Part shown: positions 1-8,088 of the stretch, in pieces | Numbering within the stretch: position 1 is the first letter of the stretch | Layout: every line of letters starts with the position of its first letter | Assembly (NCBI GenBank): GCA_016872155.1 | Contig: VHBB01000004.1 | Coordinates: 62,001-126,000 of the forward strand | Length of the DNA stretch: 64,000 nt | Source: Sphingomonadales bacterium | GTDB taxonomy: Bacteria; Bacteroidota; Bacteroidia; Chitinophagales; Chitinophagaceae | Reading direction: 5' to 3' | Position numbers and translations under genes: made by a program | The notes under the pieces: generated by a model | Databases searched by the model: none | Seen by the model: the letters and a program-made list of their open reading frames with translations, nothing else | What the model was told of the DNA's origin: nothing

Positions 1-223
1 ACTGGGACTCAGTTTTACACTGGTCATACAGGCGCTGGCCAATATGGCGGTAACGGTCAATCTGTTTCCGGTAACCGGGGTAACCCTGCCGCTGGTTAGT
101 ATGGGAGGAAGCAGCTTCATCTTTACTTGTCTGGCGATCGGTATTATTCTGAGTGTGGCCAGAAATGTGGAACAGCTCGAGGGTAATGCAGCGGCAACAC
201 CGGCTAAAACCGCTGCTGCATGA
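1..223 (+). CDS. ftsW: FtsW, C-terminal end (partial)
   Basis: This is the last 73 residues of a SEDS-family membrane glycosyltransferase; the 5' part lies outside the window. The frame starts at base 2. It contains the SEDS C-terminal signature around GVTLPLVSMGGSS, then a last hydrophobic segment and a short Ala-rich cytoplasmic tail. FtsW polymerises septal peptidoglycan from lipid II with a cognate PBP. The stop overlaps the murG start as ATGA (220-223), which suggests translational coupling. RodA shares this fold, but the murG/murC/ftsQ/A/Z context argues for FtsW. Confidence 0.93.
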   Translation, partial: LGLSFTLVIQALANMAVTVNLFPVTGVTLPLVSMGGSSFIFTCLAIGIILSVARNVEQLEGNAAATPAKTAAA

Positions 224-1320
224 GCAGCCGGATTCTGATAGCGGGGGGTGGAACAGGGGGACATATTTTTCCTGCACTGGCTATTGCAGGAGCGATCAAG
301 TGTCAAGAGCCTTCGGCCGAGATCTTGTTCGTAGGGGCCAACGGTAAAATGGAGATGGAGAAAGTACCCCAGGCTGGCTACAAGATCGTGGGGTTAACGA
401 TAGCGGGGTTTGACAGAAGTTCTTTGACAAAAAATATTGCACTGCCTTTCAAGCTGCTTAAAAGCTTTTGGCAGGTAAGAAATGTATTGCGAAGATTTTC
501 GGCCGATGCGGTGCTGGGAGTAGGAGGGTACTCCAGTTTTCCGGTGCTGCGTTATGCACAGGCCAAAGGCATTCCAACTTTTTTGCATGAGTCCAATGCC
601 TTTGCCGGAAAATCCAATCAGCTCTTGGCCAAGCGGGCAACGCTCATTTTTACCGGGGCCCGGGGTCTCGAAAAATTCTTTCCTGCGCAAAAGATCTGCT
701 TTACCGGTAATCCGATTAGAGATGCAATCGGCCTGGCGTTGCCCGATCGTGAAAAAGCCGTTGCTCATTTTGGATTGTCTGCGCATCGGCCGGTTCTGCT
801 GGTCATGGGAGGGAGTCTGGGCGCACGCTCGATCAACGAGGCGATCGATGACGGAATTGAACAGCTACAACAAGCGGGCATACAGTTGATCTGGCAAACC
901 GGCAAGCCTTATGCGGCGCAGGCAGCAAAGCGTGTTGCAGGTCAACAGGGATGTTTTACGGCCGACTTTATTCAGCAAATAGAGATGGCCTATGCCGCTG
1001 CCAACGTAGTTATTGCAAGGGCCGGTGCCATGACCGTTGCTGAGTTGGCCGTGGTCGCTAAGCCAGTCGTGTTTGTGCCTTTTCCGCAGGCGGCCGAAGA
1101 TCACCAGCGTGTCAATGCCGAACAACTGGTAAGTAAACAAGCTGCCTTGTTGGTCCCCGACGCGGCTACAAAAGAGTCGCTAGTGAATACGGCCGTATCG
1201 CTTTGTCTGGATGATCAAAAACAGCGATCGCTTAGCAGTGTCATTGCCACGTTTGCGGTTCGGGATGCGGCCCAGCGGGTAGCGACAGAACTGTTACAAA
1301 AATTGAAAGAAAAAAAATGA
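220..1320 (+). CDS. murG: MurG, lipid I GlcNAc transferase
   Basis: MurG transfers GlcNAc from UDP-GlcNAc to lipid I to make lipid II on the inner face of the cytoplasmic membrane. The 366-residue length is normal. The glycine-rich loop GGGTGGH is at residues 9-15, and the C-terminal UDP-GlcNAc-binding region includes RAGAMTVAEL from residue 267 and a downstream PFPQAAEDHQ segment. Together these are diagnostic for GT28 MurG. The start is fixed by the ATGA overlap with ftsW, and the stop overlaps the murC start in the same way, so ftsW-murG-murC reads as one coupled unit. Confidence 0.97.
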   Translation: MSSRILIAGGGTGGHIFPALAIAGAIKCQEPSAEILFVGANGKMEMEKVPQAGYKIVGLTIAGFDRSSLTKNIALPFKLLKSFWQVRNVLRRFSADAVLGVGGYSSFPVLRYAQAKGIPTFLHESNAFAGKSNQLLAKRATLIFTGARGLEKFFPAQKICFTGNPIRDAIGLALPDREKAVAHFGLSAHRPVLLVMGGSLGARSINEAIDDGIEQLQQAGIQLIWQTGKPYAAQAAKRVAGQQGCFTADFIQQIEMAYAAANVVIARAGAMTVAELAVVAKPVVFVPFPQAAEDHQRVNAEQLVSKQAALLVPDAATKESLVNTAVSLCLDDQKQRSLSSVIATFAVRDAAQRVATELLQKLKEKK

Positions 1321-2735
1321 GAGCAACGATCGATACGACGCTTTTGCAACAGCCCTTTCAACGTCCCGAGGCGCTGCGCGAACTCTGTTTTATCGGAATA
1401 GGAGGAATTGGAATGAGTGCATTGGCTCGTTTTTTTCATGAGCAAGGTGTAACGGTGAGTGGTTACGACAAAACACCCACTGCAATAACGCGCTCGCTCG
1501 AGACATCGGGTATAGCGGTGCACTATAGCGAAGATCTCAGCGCGCTAGCGCGTTCGGCTGATGCGGTGGTGTATACGCCGGCCATACCCGATACGCATCT
1601 CGAGCTGCGATGGTATAGAGAGAATGGATATACAATTTGGAAAAGAAGCGATCTGTTACAACAGATCACAAAAAGTTCTTTGAATGTCTGTATTGCCGGC
1701 ACCCACGGCAAGACCACTACTTCGACAATGGTGGCGCATTTGTTGCGACACAGTGGATTTGGCGGTAATGCTTTTTTGGGCGGTATCGCTGCTAACTATG
1801 GTACTAACCAATGGAGCAGTCCGGTAAATTGTTGTGTGGTCGAGGCCGATGAGTACGACAGAAGTTTTCTAAAACTGTTGCCTCACATTGCCTTGATCAG
1901 CGCTATGGATCCCGATCATCTCGATATCTATGGGGATGCGACTTCGATGGAACAGGCCTTTATTGATTTTAGTGCCTTGATGCCTTCTGGCGGATTACTA
2001 GTGTACAAGTGGGGGCTGCAACGGGCCGGCGATTTAAAGGGGCCGCAGCAGCTTAGTTATCATGCCCGCAACACGAGTGCCGATTGTTATGCGGTCAATG
2101 CTGTTGTATCGCAGGGGGGCTATCGCTTTGATGCGATCATTGACAAAGAAAAGATCGATGATCTTTTTTTACCCATGGGCGGATGGCACAATGTAGAAAA
2201 TGCGATCGGGGCCATAACCATCGCCAGCGCAGTTTCCTGTAGCCCGCAGGCTATTCGCGAAGCACTGGCTTGTTTTAAGGGAGTGCAACGACGCTTCGAA
2301 AAGCTCATTGATACCGACCGATTGGTGTTGATCGACGATTATGCGCATCACCCCGAGGAGTTGTGTGTGCTCATCGAGGGCGTACGCTCGCAGTATCCAA
2401 ATGCCGTCTGTACGATCTTGTTTCAGCCGCATTTGTACTCGCGTACGCGCGACCTGGCCTTGCCCTTTGCCCGTGCGTTGGCCAAAGCTGATCAAGTGGT
2501 GTTATTGCCGCTGTATCCCGCAAGAGAGTTGCCGATAGAAGGGGTAAGCAGCGCGTTGATCGGGTCGGCCATCGAGCACGTGCCGCTCCTCTACCTGCAG
2601 AGCGATGCCGTGGTCGATTGGGTCGAACAGGAGTTTCGCCAACAGCGATCGGCGAAACAGCAAGTATTTGTCATAGCGGGGGCCGGTGATATAGACCGGT
2701 TACCTGCCGAAATAAAAAAGAGAATTGAATATTAA
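1317..2735 (+). CDS. murC: MurC, UDP-N-acetylmuramate--L-alanine ligase
   Basis: MurC adds L-Ala to UDP-MurNAc, using ATP, as the first step of the stem peptide. It has 472 residues. The N-terminal nucleotide-sugar-binding motif GIGGIGMSALA starts at about residue 27. The Mur ligase P-loop GTHGKTTT is at 128-135, followed by a middle-domain EADEYDRSF segment and a C-terminal DDYAHHPEE segment, both typical of MurC. It overlaps murG by 4 bases and ftsQ by 11 bases. The order murG-murC-ftsQ without murB or ddl between them is normal for Bacteroidota. Confidence 0.97.
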   Translation: MRATIDTTLLQQPFQRPEALRELCFIGIGGIGMSALARFFHEQGVTVSGYDKTPTAITRSLETSGIAVHYSEDLSALARSADAVVYTPAIPDTHLELRWYRENGYTIWKRSDLLQQITKSSLNVCIAGTHGKTTTSTMVAHLLRHSGFGGNAFLGGIAANYGTNQWSSPVNCCVVEADEYDRSFLKLLPHIALISAMDPDHLDIYGDATSMEQAFIDFSALMPSGGLLVYKWGLQRAGDLKGPQQLSYHARNTSADCYAVNAVVSQGGYRFDAIIDKEKIDDLFLPMGGWHNVENAIGAITIASAVSCSPQAIREALACFKGVQRRFEKLIDTDRLVLIDDYAHHPEELCVLIEGVRSQYPNAVCTILFQPHLYSRTRDLALPFARALAKADQVVLLPLYPARELPIEGVSSALIGSAIEHVPLLYLQSDAVVDWVEQEFRQQRSAKQQVFVIAGAGDIDRLPAEIKKRIEY

Positions 2736-3732
2736 AAGAACCATACAACGAATTTTATTTTTTGCCTTCTGGATAGGAGTAGGCACCAGTATGATCATGC
2801 TGCTGGCGGCTGCCATTCGCGGACGCAATAAAGAACGGTTACGATCGTATACTATCGAGATCAAGGCCGGACCGGGCGGTGCCTTTTTAAAGGAGCAAGA
2901 TGTGGCCTTACTGTTGCAACGCTCTACCGCTGGTGTAAAAGGAGAATTGTTAGCGCTGTTCAATCTGCGGCAGGTCGAGCAAAAGATCAAGTCGCATATC
3001 TGGATCAGAGACGTACAACTCTATTTCGATAACCAAGACATCTTGCATGTGCAGGTGCAAGAGAAAGTTCCGTTGGCCAGGTTGTTTACGATTAGTGGCG
3101 CATCGCGATATCTGGATGAGCAAGGCGACGTAATGCCCTTATCGCTAAATAAGACCATCAAGGTACCCGTCTTTACAGGGCTTTCCGATTCGGTGCTCTC
3201 AAAAAAACCTGATTCGCTCCTGTTGCAACAAGTATTTACGATGGCGCAACTGCTGGCACGCGATTCTTTTTGGACCTCGCAGGTAGCGCAGATCGATTAT
3301 ACGCCCGCACAACAGTGGGAGTTGATACCGGTGGTGGGAGATCATATCGTAAAACTGGGCAGCCTTACCGATATAGAAGCAAAATTGCGAAGACTGCTTA
3401 TTTTTTATCAGCAAGTGCTAAGCAAAACAGGGTTAAGTCGCTATCGCATGATCGATGTGCGTTTTGCGGGTCAGGTCGTAGCGGGTAGTATGAGCGGTGC
3501 ACGCGTAGACTCCTTGCAGTTAAGGCGGAGTGTCGAGAAGTTATTACGCGATGCTACCGAAGCGGAGAACGACACGATGGTGCGCATATTGCCCAAGCCG
3601 TTGCAACCCTTATTGCCCGACGAGCCGAACCCTTCGCTCGACGAACTAAAGAAAGTGTTACCGGGCGCTGCTCCGATCGATACCAATCAATCTATTCAAT
3701 ACAAACAAAAAAAATCAACTAACAACAACTAA
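2725..3732 (+). CDS. ftsQ: FtsQ/DivIB-type cell division protein
   Basis: FtsQ is a bitopic divisome protein that links early and late division proteins through a periplasmic POTRA domain. It has 335 residues. A basic N-terminus is followed by one membrane segment (about residues 10-30), a POTRA-like region (about 40-120) and a beta domain, then a Pro/Lys/Asn-rich tail. I chose the TTG start at 2725, inside the murC 3' end, because the first ATG (2791) would cut the membrane segment in half. Sequence similarity across FtsQ is low, so the call rests on topology and on its place between murC and ftsA. Confidence 0.88.
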   Translation: MNIKRTIQRILFFAFWIGVGTSMIMLLAAAIRGRNKERLRSYTIEIKAGPGGAFLKEQDVALLLQRSTAGVKGELLALFNLRQVEQKIKSHIWIRDVQLYFDNQDILHVQVQEKVPLARLFTISGASRYLDEQGDVMPLSLNKTIKVPVFTGLSDSVLSKKPDSLLLQQVFTMAQLLARDSFWTSQVAQIDYTPAQQWELIPVVGDHIVKLGSLTDIEAKLRRLLIFYQQVLSKTGLSRYRMIDVRFAGQVVAGSMSGARVDSLQLRRSVEKLLRDATEAENDTMVRILPKPLQPLLPDEPNPSLDELKKVLPGAAPIDTNQSIQYKQKKSTNNN

Positions 3733-3742
3733 AACCCTTGTC

Positions 3743-5122
3743 ATGAACAACGAAAACCCCATCATTGTCGGTCTGGACATTGGAACGACGAAAATCGCTG
3801 TGATCGCCGGAAGAAAGAACGAGTTCGGTAAACTCGAGATCCTTGGTTTCGGCAAAGCCAACTCGAATGGTGTCAAGCACGGTCAAGTGCTTAACATCGA
3901 CGAGACCATCAAAGCCATTCGCACTGCCCTTGATAATTGTTTTGCATCGAATCCTAACCTCGATATTAGTGAGGTGTATGTAGGAATTGCCGGGCATCAC
4001 ATTAAAAGTCTGCAAACGCGGGGCGATATGGTTCGCCAGCGCACCGACGAAGAGGTAGCTCAGCACGAGATCGACAAGCTGGTCGATGATCAGCGCAAGA
4101 CCTATATTCCCGCCGGTGATCAGATCATCGATGTAATTCCACAGGAGTTTACGGTCGACAACATTCCTAATATCGCTAATCCCATTGGATATGGCGGTGT
4201 TAAGATCGGGGCCAACTTTCATATTATTACCGGCGATAAAAATGCCATTCGTAATATTAACCGCAGCGTAGAGAAAGCCGGATTAACGACCAAGGACCTG
4301 GTGTTGCAGCCGCTGGCCTCTTCGGCCGCTGTAATGGGGCAAGAAGATCTGGAAGCCGGTGTTGCCATTGTGGATATCGGCGGAGGTACTACCGACCTCG
4401 CTGTTTTTAACGAGGGGATCCTAAAGCATACGGCCGTTATTCCCTTTGCCGGAGAAAATATTACCAATGATATCAAATCTGGACTGGGTGTGTTAAAGAC
4501 ACAGGCCGAGCAAATGAAGGTGCAATTTGGAAGTGCCCTTGCCAACGAAGCCAAGGCGAATGCCTATATAACCATACCCGGTTTGCGTGGTATGCCTGCC
4601 AAAGAGATCAGCGTAAAAAATCTGGCCAACATCATCCAAGCCCGCATGAGCGAGATCATGGATTTTGTAACCTATCATTTAAAACAAGTAGGGTTAGATA
4701 ATAAGGCGCTCAACGGTGGTATTATTCTCACGGGAGGAGGCTCACAGCTCAAGCACTTGATTCAACTCACGGAGTATGTGACCGGACTCAATGCCCGTAT
4801 TGGTTTTCCGAACGAGCATCTTGCGGCAGGGCATATCGAAGAACTTTCTAAGCCCACGTACTCTACCTGCATTGGCCTTATCCTTAAAGGATACGATGAT
4901 TATGAACATAACCGCAAGGATTTTGAAAAGGGCTATCGTTCGGTACAGGTTCCCGATGCACTGCGTCGTGGCCAGCAGATTGAAACACCCGAAACGATCG
5001 CAGCCGAAGGTGTAAGCGAAGATCAGATGAGACATCGTCGTAACCTGACCGGATTCTGGAGCAAGTTCAAAGACCGGATTATCGATCTGTTCAAAGAAGA
5101 AGAAGACAAACACCTTGGATAA
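3743..5122 (+). CDS. ftsA: FtsA, actin-like membrane tether of FtsZ
   Basis: FtsA is an actin-fold ATPase that anchors FtsZ filaments to the membrane. It has 459 residues. The N-terminal phosphate-binding segment GLDIGTTKIAV is at about residues 9-19, a second actin motif VDIGGGTTDLAVF is near 212, and ILTGGGSQLK lies near 330. The C-terminus ends in a Phe/Trp/Lys-rich stretch (FWSKFKDRIIDLFKEEED) that fits an amphipathic membrane-targeting helix. The start is 10 bases after the ftsQ stop and ftsZ follows 44 bases downstream. Confidence 0.97.
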   Translation: MNNENPIIVGLDIGTTKIAVIAGRKNEFGKLEILGFGKANSNGVKHGQVLNIDETIKAIRTALDNCFASNPNLDISEVYVGIAGHHIKSLQTRGDMVRQRTDEEVAQHEIDKLVDDQRKTYIPAGDQIIDVIPQEFTVDNIPNIANPIGYGGVKIGANFHIITGDKNAIRNINRSVEKAGLTTKDLVLQPLASSAAVMGQEDLEAGVAIVDIGGGTTDLAVFNEGILKHTAVIPFAGENITNDIKSGLGVLKTQAEQMKVQFGSALANEAKANAYITIPGLRGMPAKEISVKNLANIIQARMSEIMDFVTYHLKQVGLDNKALNGGIILTGGGSQLKHLIQLTEYVTGLNARIGFPNEHLAAGHIEELSKPTYSTCIGLILKGYDDYEHNRKDFEKGYRSVQVPDALRRGQQIETPETIAAEGVSEDQMRHRRNLTGFWSKFKDRIIDLFKEEEDKHLG

Positions 5123-5166
5123 AAAACTAACTAACCCATTCGCAACCATTCCAAAACCCAACGCTC

Positions 5167-7002
5167 ATGATTCATTTTGATCTGCCCACCGAAAAGTCTT
5201 CCATCCTAAAAGTTATTGGAGTAGGAGGAGGCGGAAGTAACGCAGTCAACTACATGTTCAATCAGCAAATTGAAGGCGTCAACTTCGTTATTTGTAATAC
5301 CGATGCGCAAGCACTTGCCGCCAGTGGCATTCCCCATCGTGTACAATTGGGGCCACTCTTAACGCAGGGGCTGGGGGCCGGTGCTAATCCCGAGATCGGC
5401 AGACAGGCCACAGAGGAGTCGCTCGAAGAGATCAGAAAGATCCTCGAGGTCAATACCAAAATGGCCTTTATTACCGCCGGTATGGGTGGTGGTACCGGTA
5501 CCGGAGGCGCCCCTATTATTGCCAAGATCTGTAAAGATCTGGGTATTCTGACCGTGGGGATCGTGACCACACCGTTCGCGTACGAAGGCAAGAAAAGGTT
5601 ACAGCAGGCCGAAGAGGGAATTCTTCAGCTTCGTCAACATGTAGACACCTTGTTGGTAATCAGTAACGACAAGCTGCGTCATCAATTCGGTAATTTAAAA
5701 ATGCGTGAGGCCTTTGAGAAAGCCGATAATGTACTGGCTACAGCGGCCCGTTGTATAACGGATGTGATCAACAGCACCGGACAGATCAATGTAGACTTTG
5801 CCGATGTGTGTACTGTGATGCGCAATGGCGGTCGCGCTATTTTAGGGCACGCCGAAGTAGCGGGTACGCATCGAGCTCAGTTGGCTATCGAAGAGGCGTT
5901 GAATTCTCCGCTGCTTAACGATAATGAGATTAAAGGAGCCAAGTGGATTTTGATCAATATTAATTCGGCCCGCGGAGAACATGAGTTTACCATGGACGAA
6001 GTAGAAGTAATTCAGCAGTATCTTATTACCAAAGCCGGAGAAAATACCGACGTGATTCTTGGTATGGGTTATGATGATCTATTGGGCGATAAACTAGGCA
6101 TTACCCTAATTGCAACCGGTTTTGAGCATAAGGATGTTGCCGGCACAACACCGTATAAAAAAGCAGCTCCCGAAGAAGAGAAGATCATTATGGTGCTGGG
6201 TCAGCAAACGGATGTTCCTGCCGTAGCAGTGGTCGAAGAAGCGCCGGTTGCACCTGTACCGATCGATCCGATGATGCCTCGCTTGATAGAAGAGCCAATC
6301 AGTGAGCCTGTTGCTGAAACCAACGTAGTCTCTGCTGAAGAGACTGTTATTCATTTTGAGTTGGCGGCTGATACAGTAACCAATAAGGCAGCGATCCTTG
6401 AAACCGATGCCAGCTATCTGGCTGCGGCCACACCCAATGTTGCGGGTCCTGCCGCAGGGGGTTATTTGACTCGTCCTGCCAATATTTATGCAGAGCCGCC
6501 GACTCCTGTTGTACAAGCCACGCCTGCACCTATACTAGTACCTGTCGAAGAAAAGCTAGCGCCTGTAGCACCGATTCCAGAAGAACCTGTTGCTGTTTCT
6601 ATACCTGTTACTCCCGAACCTGTCGAGCCCGAAGAGCTACAAATGCAACTGATCGAAAAAGAAGAGACACCCGCACCCAGTACACCGCTACTCTACGAGA
6701 TTCATACGGCCACCCCTGCTCCAAGAGAAGAGGGCATCAGCATCGAAGACTCCCTAGAGCAGCAACGGCGCGCTGCCGACCGCTTGCAAAAGTTGCGAAA
6801 CCTTAGCTACAATGTTAATGCGGCCGATCCTAATAACGAGTTCGAGACCGTACCGGCTTATGTGCGACGCAATATGGAATTGTACAACAGCGCTTCGCAG
6901 ATCGAGAATTTCTATAGCAGTTACGAAGTAAAAGACGATCCCTCGAAGCAAGGGCCGATCAGTACGCTCAACACGTTTCTCGACGGTAAGAAGCCCGATT
7001 AA
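5167..7002 (+). CDS. ftsZ: FtsZ, tubulin-like division GTPase with long C-terminal tail
   Basis: FtsZ polymerises into the Z-ring. The tubulin signature GGGTGTGGAP is at residues 107-116, and the GTPase and activation domains end near residue 330. The 611-residue chain is much longer than the E. coli protein (383). The extra part is a Pro/Glu/Val/Ala-rich linker of about 220 residues, then a conserved-looking C-terminal peptide (ETVPAYVRR, about 560-568) that would bind FtsA, then a further tail of about 43 residues. Long FtsZ tails of this type are known in Bacteroidota. It is the last gene of the dcw block; two hairpins follow its stop. Confidence 0.97.
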   Translation: MIHFDLPTEKSSILKVIGVGGGGSNAVNYMFNQQIEGVNFVICNTDAQALAASGIPHRVQLGPLLTQGLGAGANPEIGRQATEESLEEIRKILEVNTKMAFITAGMGGGTGTGGAPIIAKICKDLGILTVGIVTTPFAYEGKKRLQQAEEGILQLRQHVDTLLVISNDKLRHQFGNLKMREAFEKADNVLATAARCITDVINSTGQINVDFADVCTVMRNGGRAILGHAEVAGTHRAQLAIEEALNSPLLNDNEIKGAKWILININSARGEHEFTMDEVEVIQQYLITKAGENTDVILGMGYDDLLGDKLGITLIATGFEHKDVAGTTPYKKAAPEEEKIIMVLGQQTDVPAVAVVEEAPVAPVPIDPMMPRLIEEPISEPVAETNVVSAEETVIHFELAADTVTNKAAILETDASYLAAATPNVAGPAAGGYLTRPANIYAEPPTPVVQATPAPILVPVEEKLAPVAPIPEEPVAVSIPVTPEPVEPEELQMQLIEKEETPAPSTPLLYEIHTATPAPREEGISIEDSLEQQRRAADRLQKLRNLSYNVNAADPNNEFETVPAYVRRNMELYNSASQIENFYSSYEVKDDPSKQGPISTLNTFLDGKKPD

Positions 7003-7006
7003 TGCA

Positions 7007-7025
7007 TTCTCTGCCTGGCAGAGAA
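7007..7025 (+). terminator. Hairpin directly after ftsZ stop
   Basis: TTCTCTGCC (7007-7015) and GGCAGAGAA (7017-7025) are perfect complements around one base, so about 8 pairs can form with a 3-base loop. It begins 4 bases after the ftsZ stop. There is no T-run after it, so it may protect the mRNA 3' end or pause RNA polymerase rather than terminate alone. Confidence 0.5.
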
Positions 7026-7050
7026 AGACCGATGATGTGTTTTAGTTGTT

Positions 7051-7079
7051 CCTCCCGGCCTTGGTCGGGAGGTTTTTTA
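7051..7079 (+). terminator. Rho-independent terminator of the dcw block
   Basis: CCTCCCG (7051-7057) pairs with CGGGAGG (7066-7072), with partial inner pairing, and a run of six T follows directly (7073-7078). It lies 48 bases after the ftsZ stop and would end the ftsW-ftsZ transcript. Confidence 0.85.
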
Positions 7080-7140
7080 TACGAAGAACCAAAAGAGATT
7101 AGTGGACTTTGCTTTGTAAACAATTCGTACAGGACGTTGT

Positions 7141-7148
7141 TATCTTAG
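7141..7148 (+). promoter_or_regulatory. Bacteroidota -7 box of the epimerase gene
   Basis: TATCTTAG matches TAnnTTTG with one change. It ends only 4 bases before the ATG at 7153, implying an almost leaderless mRNA. A TTTG lies at 7113-7116, with a spacer of 24 that is longer than usual. Confidence 0.5.
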
Positions 7149-7152
7149 CGCC

Positions 7153-8088
7153 ATGAGCCGCGAAAAAACGATCTTGATTACTGGCGCTACAGGAATGGTA
7201 GGTACGGCCTTGGTACCGGTCTTGCTGCAAAAAGGGTATCATCTGATTTTATTGACGCGTAACCCGGCTAGTCCAGCGCTTGCCTATGCCCATCACCCGG
7301 CTGTGCAACACGCCTATTGGAATCCCGAGCAGGGCCTACTCGATACAGCGATCGTTACAGCAGCCGATCACATCGTGCATTTGGCCGGCGCCAATGTTGC
7401 CGAGAAGCGATGGACCGAGGCCCGAAAAAAATTAATCTGTGCTAGTCGCGTGCAATCCGGCCGCTTATTGGTCGAGGCTCTTCAAAAGACTGCGCATCGA
7501 CCTTCTACCTTTATAGGGGCATCGGCCATTGGATGGTATGGTGCCGATGTAAAAGAAAATCCGGTTCCATTTACCGAAGAGGTTCCGCATGATCCCTCTT
7601 TTTTAGGCGAGACCTGTTACGAATGGGAAAATAGTACCGCAGCGATAGAGACGATGGGTATTCGTCGCGTACTCTTGCGTATTGGCATCGTACTGAGTCG
7701 TGCGGGTGGGGCGCTACCCGAATTTGAGAAGCCTCTTCGAATGGGGATTGCGCCGCTGCTGGGATCCGGAAAGCAGATCATTAGCTGGATTCAATTGCAA
7801 GATCTGGTTTCGATGATCCTTTTTTCGATCGAACAACCCCAACTGAAAGGCGTCTATAATGCGGTAGCACCTGCGCCGGTCTCTCAGCGTTTTTTGATGC
7901 AACAACTGGCAAAGCAGCGAAACCAGTTTTACATTCCGGTCTATGTGCCCGCTTTTTTTCTTAAGGTACTACTTGGCGAAATGAGCATCGAGGTCTTGAA
8001 AAGCACAACGGTAAGTGCAGCCAAGATTCAGCAACAGGGTTTTGATTTTCGCTACGCTACGCTAGACAAAGCATTGCCCGTTTGTTAA
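7153..8088 (+). CDS. TIGR01777-type SDR epimerase (YfcH/SulA-like)
   Basis: This is an extended short-chain dehydrogenase of the NAD(P)-dependent epimerase family named TIGR01777 (E. coli YfcH type). The Rossmann motif GATGMVG is at residues 11-17. Further family segments are [12 protein letters not shown] near 79 and ASAIGWYG near 123, the latter carrying the active-site Tyr region, plus a DUF1731-like C-terminal end. The 311-residue length is normal. The substrate is not known for the family. It is convergent with the next gene, and the two coding ends overlap by 4 bases (8085-8088). Confidence 0.88.
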   Translation: MSREKTILITGATGMVGTALVPVLLQKGYHLILLTRNPASPALAYAHHPAVQHAYWNPEQGLLDTAIVTAADHIVHLAGANVAEKRWTEARKKLICASRVQSGRLLVEALQKTAHRPSTFIGASAIGWYGADVKENPVPFTEEVPHDPSFLGETCYEWENSTAAIETMGIRRVLLRIGIVLSRAGGALPEFEKPLRMGIAPLLGSGKQIISWIQLQDLVSMILFSIEQPQLKGVYNAVAPAPVSQRFLMQQLAKQRNQFYIPVYVPAFFLKVLLGEMSIEVLKSTTVSAAKIQQQGFDFRYATLDKALPVC

